64,000 bases of DNA from contig NZ_JRHN01000013.1 of assembly GCF_001299635.1 (NCBI RefSeq), positions 46,890-110,889 on the forward strand, given 5' to 3'. Within the stretch, counting starts at the first letter, position 1, and every line of letters begins with the position of its first letter. A program made the translations under genes and the position numbers. Below, in pieces: positions 48,072-56,023 of this stretch. The notes under the pieces are model-generated. The model made no database searches, was not told the DNA's origin, and saw nothing but the letters and a program-made list of their open reading frames with translations. The DNA is from Clostridioides difficile (GTDB lineage: Bacteria > Bacillota > Clostridia > Peptostreptococcales > Peptostreptococcaceae).

Positions 48072-48160
48072 AATTATTATACCAAAAGACCTAGTTAAGT
48101 AAATGTGTAGGCTGAGTTATACTCCCTATGTGTTGGCTATAAGATAAAGGGCATTTTGGA

Positions 48161-48219
48161 AGCCTGTATAGTAATTTCACTTTTGTTAGAAATTATGGAA
48201 GTTACTATACAGGTTTTTT
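48161..48219 (+). terminator. Intrinsic terminator of the guaA riboswitch
   Basis: AGCCTGTATAGTAA (48161-48174) pairs with TTACTATACAGGTT (48202-48215), followed by TTTTTT. It lies about 90 bases after the aptamer and 87 before guaA and is the likely OFF-state structure. The antiterminator was not resolved by eye. Confidence 0.8.
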
Positions 48220-48305
48220 GTGTAAAAAGATTTAATATAATTTAGACTGTATTGTGTTAAAATAAATATATAAAAACTATATTATACAAGGAGAGATGTA
48301 AATTT

Positions 48306-49841
48306 ATGAAACATGAATTAGTACTTGTAATAGATTTTGGAGGACAATATAATCAGTTGATAGCTAGAAGAGTTAGAGAAAACAACGTATATTGTGAAAT
48401 ACTTCCATGTACTGCAAGCATAGAAAGAATAAAAGAAAAAAATCCTAAAGGGATAATATTTACAGGTGGACCAAATAGCGCATATTTAGAAGATTCACCA
48501 ACAATATCAAAAGAAATATTTGAACTAGGAGTTCCAATACTTGGAATATGCTATGGTATTCAAATAATGTCTCATGTGTTAGGCGGAGTTGTAAGAAAAG
48601 GTAATAAACAAGAAAAAGAGTATGGAAAAACGGCTATAACTTATGGAAAATCATCATTATTTGAAGGTATAACTACAAATAGTGTATGGATGAGTCATAC
48701 AGATTTAATAGAAAAAGTTCCAGAAGGATTTAATATAGTTGCAAATACTAACGATTGTCCAGTAGCGGCTATGGAAAATGTAGAACGAAACTTATATGGA
48801 GTTCAATTCCATCCAGAAGTAGAACACTGTTTAGAAGGCGATAAGATACTTACAAATTTCTTATACAATATTTGTAAGGTAAAAGGAGACTGGACTACAG
48901 ATTCATTTATAGAAGATAAGATAAAAGAATTAAAAGAAAAAATAGGTGATAAAAAAGCTTTATGTGCTTTAAGTGGAGGAGTTGATTCTTCTGTTGCTGC
49001 AGTTCTTATTCATAGAGCAATTGGGGACAATTTAACTTGTATATTTGTTGACCATGGATTACTTAGAAAAAATGAAGGAAATGATGTAGAAAGAATATTT
49101 AGAGAAAAATTTGATATAAATCTAATAAGAGTTAATGCAGAAGATAGATTCTTATCTAAGTTAAAAGGAGTATCTGAGCCAGAAGCTAAGAGAAAAATAA
49201 TAGGTGAAGAATTTATAAGAGTATTTGAAGAAGAATCAAATAAATTAGGAAAAATGGATTTCTTAGTTCAAGGGACAATCTATCCAGATGTTATAGAAAG
49301 TGGACATGGAAATGCTGCTACAATAAAATCTCATCACAATGTTGGTGGAATTCCAGAAGATGTAGACTTCCAAGAAATTGTAGAACCATTAAGAGAGTTA
49401 TTTAAAGATGAAGTTAGAAAAATAGGATTAGAGCTTGGTATAGAAGAAGGATTAATCTTTAGACATCCTTTCCCAGGGCCAGGTTTAGGAATAAGAGTTA
49501 TAGGTGATGTAACTAAAGAAAAATGTGACATCTTAAGAGAAGCTGATGCTGTTTATATGGACGAGCTTAGAAAAGCAGGTCTATATAGAGAAATATGGCA
49601 AGCTTTTGCAACATTACCAGATGTTAAAACTGTTGGAGTTATGGGAGATGAAAGAACATATGCTTATCTAGTTGGTTTAAGAGCAGTTACTTCTTCTGAT
49701 GGAATGACTTCTGACTGGTATAAGATGCCTTATGATGTATTAGAAAGAATTTCTAATAGAATAATAAATGAAGTTGATGGAGTAAATAGAGTAGTTTATG
49801 ATATAACTTCTAAACCACCAGGGACTATCGAGTGGGAATAA
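48306..49841 (+). CDS. guaA: GMP synthase (glutamine-hydrolysing)
   Basis: GuaA aminates XMP to GMP. The 511-residue protein has a class I glutamine amidotransferase domain ('[15 protein letters not shown]' nucleophile Cys, 'FHPEVEH' His-Glu), the ATP-pyrophosphatase loop '[15 protein letters not shown]', and the C-terminal dimerisation domain ending '[15 protein letters not shown]'. Control by the upstream guanine riboswitch is expected. The gene is monocistronic. Confidence 0.98.
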   Translation: MKHELVLVIDFGGQYNQLIARRVRENNVYCEILPCTASIERIKEKNPKGIIFTGGPNSAYLEDSPTISKEIFELGVPILGICYGIQIMSHVLGGVVRKGNKQEKEYGKTAITYGKSSLFEGITTNSVWMSHTDLIEKVPEGFNIVANTNDCPVAAMENVERNLYGVQFHPEVEHCLEGDKILTNFLYNICKVKGDWTTDSFIEDKIKELKEKIGDKKALCALSGGVDSSVAAVLIHRAIGDNLTCIFVDHGLLRKNEGNDVERIFREKFDINLIRVNAEDRFLSKLKGVSEPEAKRKIIGEEFIRVFEEESNKLGKMDFLVQGTIYPDVIESGHGNAATIKSHHNVGGIPEDVDFQEIVEPLRELFKDEVRKIGLELGIEEGLIFRHPFPGPGLGIRVIGDVTKEKCDILREADAVYMDELRKAGLYREIWQAFATLPDVKTVGVMGDERTYAYLVGLRAVTSSDGMTSDWYKMPYDVLERISNRIINEVDGVNRVVYDITSKPPGTIEWE

Positions 49842-49847
49842 TAAATA

Positions 49848-49889
49848 AAAAAGCTATAAACTTTGTAATTACAAGGTTTATAGCTTTTT
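49848..49889 (+). terminator. guaA terminator
   Basis: AAAAAGCTATAAAC (49848-49861) and GTTTATAGCTTTTT (49876-49889) form a 14-bp stem just after the guaA stop. Confidence 0.85.
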
Positions 49890-49942
49890 AAATTTATCTA
49901 ATAATAAACTTACCTAGACTTGTTTATCTATATTAATCAAAT

Positions 49943-50083
49943 TTATTTAAATAATAGATTTTCAAATCCTTTTATTATTTCTTCGATTTCATCACTACTT
50001 AATTTATAATAAATTTGTCCAGATTTTTTTCGATATTGAGCAAGTTTAATTGTAGTAGAACTAATATATGATATTAAAATTTT
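49943..50083 (-). pseudogene. Possible ArsR-type regulator remnant
   Basis: A minus-strand frame of about 47 codons ending at 49943 reads 'QYRKKSGQIYYKLSSDEIEE', resembling the wing (GQxxYYxL) of ArsR-type regulators. Two stop codons (TAG, TAA) lie immediately upstream in frame, and the recognition helix is missing. This suggests a truncated remnant. Confidence is limited by the short match. Confidence 0.4.
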
Positions 50084-50116
50084 TTACTATAAGATTATTT
50101 AAATGTAGATAAAACT

Positions 50117-50144
50117 AAAAAGGTCTTTCTAGAAAATAAAACCT
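50117..50144 (-). terminator. Terminator of the c-di-GMP-controlled mini-gene
   Basis: On the minus strand AGGT (50144-50141) through a TTTCTAGAAA core to ACCT (50124-50121) forms a hairpin ending in a short T-run, three bases after the stop codon of the 58-codon ORF. Confidence 0.55.
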
Positions 50145-50146
50145 AC

Positions 50147-50323
50147 CTAATTATACTTACTTACCAATATCATCACCTGATGTAGGCAAGATTCTACCAC
50201 ATTTTCTCCGTACTCTAGTATAAAATCATCTAGTTGTGTATCTATAAAATCACAATAATCATATGGACTACCAATATAAGCAGTCAATATATGTGTACAT
50301 CTATCCATTTTATCTCCAAACAT
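50147..50323 (-). CDS. 58-residue protein under a c-di-GMP riboswitch
   Basis: A short acidic ORF of unknown function. It begins 'MFGDKMDRCTHIL' and ends 'MILVSKYN', with three cysteines (9, 24, 46) and no membrane segment or signal peptide. AGGGGG lies 11 bases before the ATG. It sits in a complete unit: promoter 50489-50517, c-di-GMP-I aptamer, hairpin, then a terminator right after the stop. That context argues that it is expressed. I recognise no family; it could also be a truncated remnant of a larger gene. Confidence 0.5.
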   Translation of the reverse strand: MFGDKMDRCTHILTAYIGSPYDYCDFIDTQLDDFILEYGENVVESCLHQVMILVSKYN

Positions 50324-50359
50324 AATATATTTATCCCCCTAAAAAACTTTCATGAAAAA

Positions 50360-50378
50360 CAAAAAGAATATATCTTTT
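50360..50378 (-). terminator. Expression-platform hairpin of the c-di-GMP riboswitch
   Basis: AAAAAGA/TCTTTTT stem with a 5-base AT loop, followed on the minus strand by GTTTTT. It abuts P1 of the aptamer, as expected for a transcription-terminating platform, although the stem is only A-T and G-C at one pair. Confidence 0.6.
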
Positions 50379-50379
50379 T

Positions 50380-50468
50380 GGCAACTGGCTGACATAACTT
50401 ATAATTGATTTTATAAGTCTTAGTCCCTATAGCTTTGCGTCACTAAATTTCTCTAGCTTTGCCGATTT
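50380..50468 (-). ncRNA. Cyclic di-GMP-I (GEMM-I) riboswitch
   Basis: Minus strand. P1 pairs GGCAA (50463-50459) with UUGCC (50384-50380). P2 is CUAGA-GAAA-UUUAG with the GNRA tetraloop, followed by the conserved 'GUGACGCAAAGCUAUAGGG' core and P3 arm ACUUAUAA/UUAUAAGU. The 3' 'CAGCCAGUUGCC' includes the tetraloop receptor strand. This matches the clostridial c-di-GMP-I type closely. Confidence 0.93.
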
Positions 50469-50488
50469 AGTTTTATTCTACAACTACA

Positions 50489-50517
50489 ATAATACAACAG
50501 AATTAGTTATTATTCAA
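50489..50517 (-). promoter_or_regulatory. Promoter of the c-di-GMP riboswitch transcript
   Basis: On the minus strand TTGAAT (50517-50512), exactly 17 bases, then TATTAT (50494-50489). Predicted initiation near 50482 is just ahead of the aptamer. Confidence 0.75.
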
Positions 50518-50576
50518 CATGATTATTTGAAAATTGAATAAATTTATGCATATTAATGTTATTTTACTTCAAAAAA

Positions 50577-50850
50577 TGGACTAGACGTGTTGATTAAGTT
50601 AAATTGAGAAGATGGCATAAATTAGAGTAAATAGAAGTAGTTAATAAATTAAGTAGATAGAAATTAGGTAATTTTGGGATATATTGTAGAGGAGATGAGC
50701 TAAACTTGACAGTGATAAGCATATAAATTATACTTATTAGCAACGATTGGATAATGTTGAAAACGATATTAAGTAAGATAAGATAAAGGAGATTGGATAT
50801 TAAGTTATCAAGTTTTTTATTTTTTAAGATTTTATGTATATGAAAATAAA
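50577..50850 (+). pseudogene. Possible decayed reading frame
   Basis: One plus-strand frame reads as protein-like sequence ('KLGNFGIYCRGDELNLTVIS', 'NDWIMLKTILSKIR') broken by several TAA/TAG codons, each one C-to-T change from a glutamine codon. The strand is purine-rich, as coding strands are here. The family is not recognised. The evidence is weak. Confidence 0.25.
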
Positions 50851-50943
50851 TATGATTTCTGTACATAATGTATTAATATTAATACTATAGAATAACTTGG
50901 TAGTTAGTATATTAAAATGAATATTTTAGAATATGGAGGGATT

Positions 50944-52335
50944 ATGAAAAATAAAACAATTATAGTAGTTACTTTTCTATTTGCAGCACTTATGTCTGGG
51001 TGTGCCTCAAAGAAAACAACAGAAATAAATGTGTTAGCGACTACTGATTTACATGGTGTGATACCTTATGAATTAACTTCTTATGTAAAAGAAGAAAGAG
51101 AAAAAGATAAAAATCTAACTTTAGTAGATGCTGGAGATTTTTTTGATAGTGGGGAAGTATCAGGTAGCAGTATGAATGATTATTTTAGCGCTAGACAAAA
51201 AAATAATGATGGAGGTTCTGAAAGTTATATTGAAACACCTATTTCAAAAGATATGAAAGAAGTAGGTTATGATGTTGCAGTTCTTGGTAATCATGAATTC
51301 ATATCTAATAATAAATTCTATTTAGATAATATGATATCTGATTTTGAAAAACAAAAGATAAATATATTATCAGCAAATACGTATAAGAAAAATGGAGAAA
51401 ATTATACGAAACCATACATAATAAAAAATATTAATACGCCTGAAGGAAATGTAAAGCTTGGGATTTTAGGGCTTACTATAAAAGAAGTTGGTGAGAGAAA
51501 ACAATGGAAAGATGGAGCGCTTGTAGATACTAAATCATTAGAGTTAAAAGACCAAGAAGGATATAATGGTGAACTGTATATGAATGATTTGGTAGAAGAT
51601 GCTAAAAAATGGGTTAATATAATGAAAAAAGAGAAACCTGACATCATAGTAGCTGTTGCACATACAGGTGAAAAACCTAAAAAACCTAGAAATCCAGGAA
51701 ATAGAATACAAGACTTAGCGCAACAAGTTGATGGAATTGATGCTATAGTTGCTGGACATAATCATGTTCAAATTGAGCAGCATGATTATAAAAATGAATC
51801 AGGGGAAAATGTTATAGTTACTGAACCAGGGAAACATGGAGAATGTATTTCTAAGATTAATTTTAAATTAGAGAGAAATAATGACAAATGGAATGTGATT
51901 GATAAAACTAGTAAATTAGTTAAATTTGAAAAAAATCAAGAAGATGAAAAATTTGGAGAGTTCATTTCTTCAGTTAATAAAGTCAGTAAAGATAAGAGCG
52001 AGATAAGATTATCAGAAGTAACGACTCCTGAATGGGATAAAATATATGTTTTTAAATCTGGGACATCTGCAGAGGATATATATAAAACAGTAGGATATAA
52101 ATGGAGGAATATATCATCTCCAAAGGGTGATGGCATGGTACAGATTGTTGTAATGAACAAAGATAAGCCTGTTACCTATCTATGTGCAGAATCTGAAGTT
52201 ATGCCACTTAATATAAAATATGATGAATCAGAGTATAAAGATAATGTTGTGACTATTTATCCTAACAAAAATGATAAGTTTAGAGTTGAGAGAGGTAAAA
52301 AAGAATATATTATTAATTTAAAACATATACAATAG
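50944..52335 (+). CDS. Metallophosphoesterase (5'-nucleotidase-like) lipoprotein
   Basis: A 463-residue exported lipoprotein. The signal peptide ends in lipobox 'LMSGC' (Cys20). The calcineurin-type phosphoesterase domain (about 28-300) shows 'LATTDLHG', 'LVDAGDFFDSG', 'VLGNHEF', 'VAVAHTGE' and 'IVAGHNHVQIEQH', the full set of metal-binding motifs. The C-terminal part (about 310-463) is not clearly the standard nucleotidase substrate domain. It probably hydrolyses extracellular nucleotides or 2',3'-cyclic nucleotides. The start is ATG 50944 after GGAGGG; an ATG at 50917 lacks a ribosome binding site. Confidence 0.85.
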   Translation: MKNKTIIVVTFLFAALMSGCASKKTTEINVLATTDLHGVIPYELTSYVKEEREKDKNLTLVDAGDFFDSGEVSGSSMNDYFSARQKNNDGGSESYIETPISKDMKEVGYDVAVLGNHEFISNNKFYLDNMISDFEKQKINILSANTYKKNGENYTKPYIIKNINTPEGNVKLGILGLTIKEVGERKQWKDGALVDTKSLELKDQEGYNGELYMNDLVEDAKKWVNIMKKEKPDIIVAVAHTGEKPKKPRNPGNRIQDLAQQVDGIDAIVAGHNHVQIEQHDYKNESGENVIVTEPGKHGECISKINFKLERNNDKWNVIDKTSKLVKFEKNQEDEKFGEFISSVNKVSKDKSEIRLSEVTTPEWDKIYVFKSGTSAEDIYKTVGYKWRNISSPKGDGMVQIVVMNKDKPVTYLCAESEVMPLNIKYDESEYKDNVVTIYPNKNDKFRVERGKKEYIINLKHIQ

Positions 52336-52374
52336 AGACTATCATCTTATTTCAGTTTAGATGATGTCTAAAAT

Positions 52375-52447
52375 AAAGTGTGTATTTATTCTAGATAATG
52401 ATGATAATTAAAATATCACAATATCAAAGAATAGTACACACTTTTTT
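52375..52447. terminator. Terminator after the phosphoesterase gene
   Basis: AAAGTGTGTA...TTATTCT pairs with AGAATAGTACACACTTTTTT. It lies between the convergent phosphoesterase and LysR genes. Confidence 0.72.
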
Positions 52448-52487
52448 CATTTAACAAAAATTGATGTTAAGAAATTAAATCTTTAAA

Positions 52488-53360
52488 CTAAAGTATATTG
52501 GTTATATTGTCTAATATTATTTTCAAAGGTTGTGTGATATTTTTATCTTTATGTAAGATTGCTAACATTTTATTTTCCATATTTGTACCATTTAATTTAA
52601 TCAATCGTAATTTATTATGTAATAGAGAATCTGATAATAAATTTTCTGGTAAAATGGTTATACCTAATCCTGCCTCTGCGGCTTTAATAAGTGCAAAAGA
52701 ATTAACACTTTCCCAAACGGGATAAGCCTTTTGGTTGGAAAGAGATAATACACTATCTAAAGTATCACGAATAGCACTTCCTTTTTCACGCAACAACAAT
52801 GGAAATGTGCATAATTGGTGTAGAGATATTACCTGTTCTGATAAAGGAAAAGTTGGAGCACATGCAACACATAATTTATAGGAGCCTAATAGAATTGTGC
52901 GAAATGCCCCTTGTGGTTCTATACCTTCCCAAAAAGCTATATCGGCTTCTCCACTTTTTAAAATGTCCATAGCTGAATTAGCACTTTCAACACGTACATT
53001 CACTTTAAGAGATGGAAATGAATTCTTCAATCGACTTAAGATTGGTGGAAGTAAAAAAGAAGCAATTGTAATGCTAGATACAATATTTATGGGTGTACTT
53101 TCCTCTAAATGGCTAATTCTCTTATCTAAATTGCGACAAGCGGTTAGTATACTGCGTGCTTCTTCTAAAAGAGAAATACCACAACTAGTCAAACATACTC
53201 CTCTTGGAAATCTATCAAATAGTGCCGTGCCAGCCTGTTGTTCAAGTTCAGCTATAGCATGAGATACTGCAGATTGTGTAATATGTAATTTTTTTGCAGC
53301 ACCTGTGAATGTTCCTGTTTGCTCAATTGCTTCTAAAATCTCTAAATATCTTATGTTCAT
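52488..53360 (-). CDS. LysR-family regulator divergent from the chromate transporter
   Basis: A 290-residue LysR-type regulator: winged helix at the N terminus ('GTFTGAAKKLHITQSAVSHAI') and a ligand-binding domain ('INIVSSITIASFLLPPILSR', 'GEADIAFWEG'). The start at ATG 53360 is preferred because GTGAGG upstream serves as ribosome binding site; a GTG at 53375 would overlap it. It is divergent from the chrA-like pair by 120 bases, the usual arrangement for a cognate regulator. Confidence 0.88.
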   Translation of the reverse strand: MNIRYLEILEAIEQTGTFTGAAKKLHITQSAVSHAIAELEQQAGTALFDRFPRGVCLTSCGISLLEEARSILTACRNLDKRISHLEESTPINIVSSITIASFLLPPILSRLKNSFPSLKVNVRVESANSAMDILKSGEADIAFWEGIEPQGAFRTILLGSYKLCVACAPTFPLSEQVISLHQLCTFPLLLREKGSAIRDTLDSVLSLSNQKAYPVWESVNSFALIKAAEAGLGITILPENLLSDSLLHNKLRLIKLNGTNMENKMLAILHKDKNITQPLKIILDNITNIL

Positions 53361-53479
53361 AATAAATATCCTCACTAGACATGAATAAAATTAATTGATT
53401 CTATTAAATTCTATCATTTTACAGATTGCAGGGCAAGAGATATACTAAATAAGAGAAGGAAGAAAGAAGGAGGTAGATT

Positions 53480-54043
53480 TTGAAGAAAAGTGAAAAACCA
53501 TATTTTTGGCTTCTAACTATCAATTTATTCATTAGTACATTCACTTTTGGAGGGGGGTATGTAGTTGTACCTATGGTTAGACGTTATTTTGTAAAACAGA
53601 AGCAATACTTTGCAGAGGATGATTTGATGGGTATGGCAGCAGTTGCACAATCAACTCCTGGAGCAATTGCAATCAATTTATCTGCTTTGGCAGGTTATCG
53701 AGTAGCAGGTACTTTAGGTGCTATCATTAGTTGTATATCTGCTATAATACCCCCACTAGCTATTCTTGGATTAGTATCAATATTTTATACAACTTTTATA
53801 TCCAATGCCATTGTTAACGCAGTATTAAAAGGAATGCAGGCTGGTGTTGCTGCACTAATCGTGGATTTGATTGTTGACATGTGTTCTATGATACTAAAAG
53901 AAAAATCTATATTTTTATCAGTTATGATACCTGTCACTTTCTTTGCAAATTTCATTATGGGTATAAATGTAGCTCTCATATTATTTGTTTGCTGTTGTGT
54001 GTGTATAGTGAGAGTGTTCTGCAAGAAGAGGAAAAATAAATGA
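53480..54043 (+). CDS. chrA: Chromate transporter family protein, first half
   Basis: A 187-residue membrane protein, the N-terminal-type half of a split ChrA (CHR family). The 'FTFGGGYVVVPMVRR' and 'MAAVAQSTPGAIAINLSALA' blocks are the CHR signatures. There are about five hydrophobic segments. It starts with TTG after AAGGAGG. Its stop overlaps the start of the second half (ATGA), so the two are coupled and probably form a heterodimer. CHR proteins export chromate or related anions; the physiological substrate in this organism is not known. Confidence 0.88.
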   Translation: MKKSEKPYFWLLTINLFISTFTFGGGYVVVPMVRRYFVKQKQYFAEDDLMGMAAVAQSTPGAIAINLSALAGYRVAGTLGAIISCISAIIPPLAILGLVSIFYTTFISNAIVNAVLKGMQAGVAALIVDLIVDMCSMILKEKSIFLSVMIPVTFFANFIMGINVALILFVCCCVCIVRVFCKKRKNK

Positions 54044-54606
54044 ATATAATTTGGAACTTATTTCTCATATTTTTAAAAATAGGATTGCTTAGTATTGGTG
54101 GTGGTTATGCAATCATACCTTTAATTCAAGAGCAAGTAGTAAGTCAAACTGAATGGATAAGCGAAAAGATGTTTACAGACATTATAACTATTTCACAGAT
54201 GACACCAGGTCCATTAGCTGTTAATACTTCTACTTTTGTTGGACTTCAAATTGGAGGTCTATGTGGAGCTATTGCGGCTACCTTAGGTTGTGTATTGTGT
54301 GGAGTAGTGATATCTCTATTTTTATATGATTTTTTTCAAAAGCACCAGAATTCTACTTACATATTTGAAGTGTTAAATGGTCTAAAGTCAGCATCATTAG
54401 GTTTAATTATTTCAGCTGCAGCTACAATTATAATACTTGCATTATTTGGGACAAGTACATTAGATATCAACTCTATATTTAATAAATTAAATTGGGTTGC
54501 ATTAATGATATTTTGTGTTATGTTATTGATAGTGCGTAAATGGAAAATCAATCCTATCATAATCATGCTAATAAGTGGTATAGTGGGGATATTTTTTTAT
54601 TTGTAA
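54040..54606 (+). CDS. chrA: Chromate transporter family protein, second half
   Basis: A 188-residue CHR-family half-protein paired with the preceding gene. 'LLSIGGGYAIIPLIQEQVV' and 'ISQMTPGPLAVNTSTFVG' repeat the family signatures in inverted-topology form. It overlaps its partner by 4 bases. Split short-chain ChrA pairs are common in Firmicutes and are thought to work as heterodimers. Confidence 0.88.
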   Translation: MNIIWNLFLIFLKIGLLSIGGGYAIIPLIQEQVVSQTEWISEKMFTDIITISQMTPGPLAVNTSTFVGLQIGGLCGAIAATLGCVLCGVVISLFLYDFFQKHQNSTYIFEVLNGLKSASLGLIISAAATIIILALFGTSTLDINSIFNKLNWVALMIFCVMLLIVRKWKINPIIIMLISGIVGIFFYL

Positions 54607-54611
54607 TGTCA

Positions 54612-54649
54612 TCACTCAAACACAATATACAAGTTTAGTGTTTGGGTGA
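54612..54649. terminator. Hairpin after the chromate transporter genes
   Basis: TCACTCAAACAC (54612-54623) pairs with GTGTTTGGGTGA (54638-54649; one G-U). The T-run is poor, so termination strength is uncertain. Confidence 0.5.
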
Positions 54650-54743
54650 GTTCTCGTATATATGTAACAATGTAATTTAAATCTTTTTCATTTCCACCAC
54701 TTTTTCCTGTTTCTGAAAAGTCAAAAGCGAAGATATTTACATT
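54612..54743 (-). pseudogene. Remnant of an alpha/beta hydrolase gene
   Basis: A minus-strand frame of 43 codons starts abruptly at 54743 as 'NVNIFAFDFSETGKSGG', the strand-4 region of alpha/beta hydrolases (usually AFDFSGTGxSGG), continues through 'DLNYIVTYIRELTQ' and stops at 54612. The preceding sequence has a stop in the same frame, and neither the start of the protein nor the catalytic serine region is present. It is a decayed fragment downstream of an intact-looking MerR-type promoter. Confidence 0.5.
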
Positions 54744-54793
54744 TTAAATAGATAGAAGGTTTATTATCATATATTATTCACCTCTCTGAATGC

Positions 54794-54828
54794 ATGATAT
54801 ACCCTAACATGGTGTCAGATTCAAGGGT
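54794..54828 (-). promoter_or_regulatory. MerR-type promoter with 19-bp spacer
   Basis: On the minus strand TTGAAT (54824-54819), 19 bases, TATCAT (54799-54794). The spacer holds a near-perfect dyad CTGACA-CCA-TGTTAG. A long 19-bp spacer with a central dyad of this type is characteristic of promoters controlled by MerR-family regulators. No merR gene remains nearby. Confidence 0.65.
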
Positions 54829-55095
54829 AAATTTAAATTTTTAATGGGACAATAAGTACTGTTTAATTTAGGTACTAAAATTCAAATATAAATAAAGAAG
54901 CAATACAGTGGTGAATTGTAATACAAATATAGTTTGTGTTATATTTGTGTAGTGAATATATAGTATAGAGTTAATTTAGGTAGAGGTTATAGTTACTTAC
55001 TATCTTTGTATTTACTTTTTTATTGTACTGATATACATGGGATAATATTAAATATTATGTCTGATTAAAATACTTAAATATTGTAGGAGGATGAA
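54829..55095. other. Spacer before the acetyltransferase gene
   Basis: AT-rich, with no supported gene. There is a loose inverted repeat around 54918-54950 (ATACAAATATAG / TATATTTGTGTA). AGGAGG lies just before the ATG at 55096. Confidence 0.35.
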
Positions 55096-55677
55096 ATGAC
55101 AGAACGCGAAAAGATGTTAGCAGGAGAATTGTATGATTGTGGAGATAAAGAATTGTTGTATCAATGGCATAAGGCAAAAGATTTAACTAGAGAGTATAAT
55201 AATTTGAAATCAGATGACAATATTAATAAAGAACGTATTTTAACTGAGCTTTTGGGGAAAAGAGGACAGAACATATGGATTACTGCACCTTTTTATGTTG
55301 ACTATGGAAATAATATTTATTTTGGTAATAATTGTGAAGTAAATATGAATTGTACTTTTTTAGATGATAATGAAATCATAATAGGTGATAATGCGTTAAT
55401 TGCCCCTAATGTGCAAATATATACAGCTTTTCATCCAACAAATGCTAAAGATAGATTTGGAGAAAGAACTGATGATGGATTTAAATTTTGTAAAACTATA
55501 ACTGCTCCAGTTAAAATTGGGAATGATGTTTGGATTGGTGGAGGAAGTATTATTTTACCAGGTGTAACGATAGGAGATAATGTAACTATTGGTGCAGGAA
55601 GTGTTGTGACGAAGTCAATACCATCCAATACCATAGCTTATGGGAATCCATGCCATGTTATTAGAGAAAATAAATGA
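55096..55677 (+). CDS. maa: Maltose/galactoside O-acetyltransferase family protein
   Basis: A 193-residue left-handed beta-helix acetyltransferase of the Maa/LacA/NodL type. The N-terminal 'MLAGELYDCGDKEL' is the Maa signature. The hexapeptide repeats ('NCTFLDDNEIIIGDNALIAP' onward) and the catalytic His in 'YTAFHPT' follow, with 'IGNDVWIGGGSIILPGVTIG' at the end. It transfers acetyl from acetyl-CoA to a sugar hydroxyl. It is a lone gene. Confidence 0.9.
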   Translation: MTEREKMLAGELYDCGDKELLYQWHKAKDLTREYNNLKSDDNINKERILTELLGKRGQNIWITAPFYVDYGNNIYFGNNCEVNMNCTFLDDNEIIIGDNALIAPNVQIYTAFHPTNAKDRFGERTDDGFKFCKTITAPVKIGNDVWIGGGSIILPGVTIGDNVTIGAGSVVTKSIPSNTIAYGNPCHVIRENK

Positions 55678-55731
55678 GAACTATTATAATATATCTATTT
55701 AGTAAACATCAAAGGTATTATTAAAATGAAG

Positions 55732-55762
55732 AGCTATCTCAAAATTAGGGATAGTTTTTTTA
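55732..55762 (+). terminator. Terminator after maa
   Basis: CTATCTC (55735-55741) pairs with GGGATAG (55749-55755; one G-U), followed by seven Ts. Confidence 0.6.
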
Positions 55763-56023
55763 TTAATAGATAATAGTGTCTAGTAAATTTAATTAATAAG
55801 ATGTTAGATATTGTATTTATTATATTTATGCACATAAAAGATTATATCTCATATGATTGATTAATAAAGTTATTATTTACAATTTATTAATGAAATATTA
55901 AAGTAGTATTCTTGAATATTAAGAAATAGAATAATATAATATAGTGTGAATGGATTAGTAGCAGGAATTTCGTAGGTTTCAATATACATTTAAAAAATAG
56001 ATTTATAACTTGGAGGACAAAAA
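55763..56023. other. Spacer upstream of the EAL phosphodiesterase gene
   Basis: No gene or recognised regulatory RNA. GGAGGA stands before the ATG at 56024. In particular I looked for a c-di-GMP aptamer core and did not find one here. Confidence 0.4.

Noticed and set aside
50594..50866. 90-codon minus-strand frame
   Set aside because: It is a leucine/isoleucine-rich complement of a purine-rich plus strand, has no ribosome binding site, begins inside a T-run region and matches no family. The plus strand looks more like decayed coding sequence.
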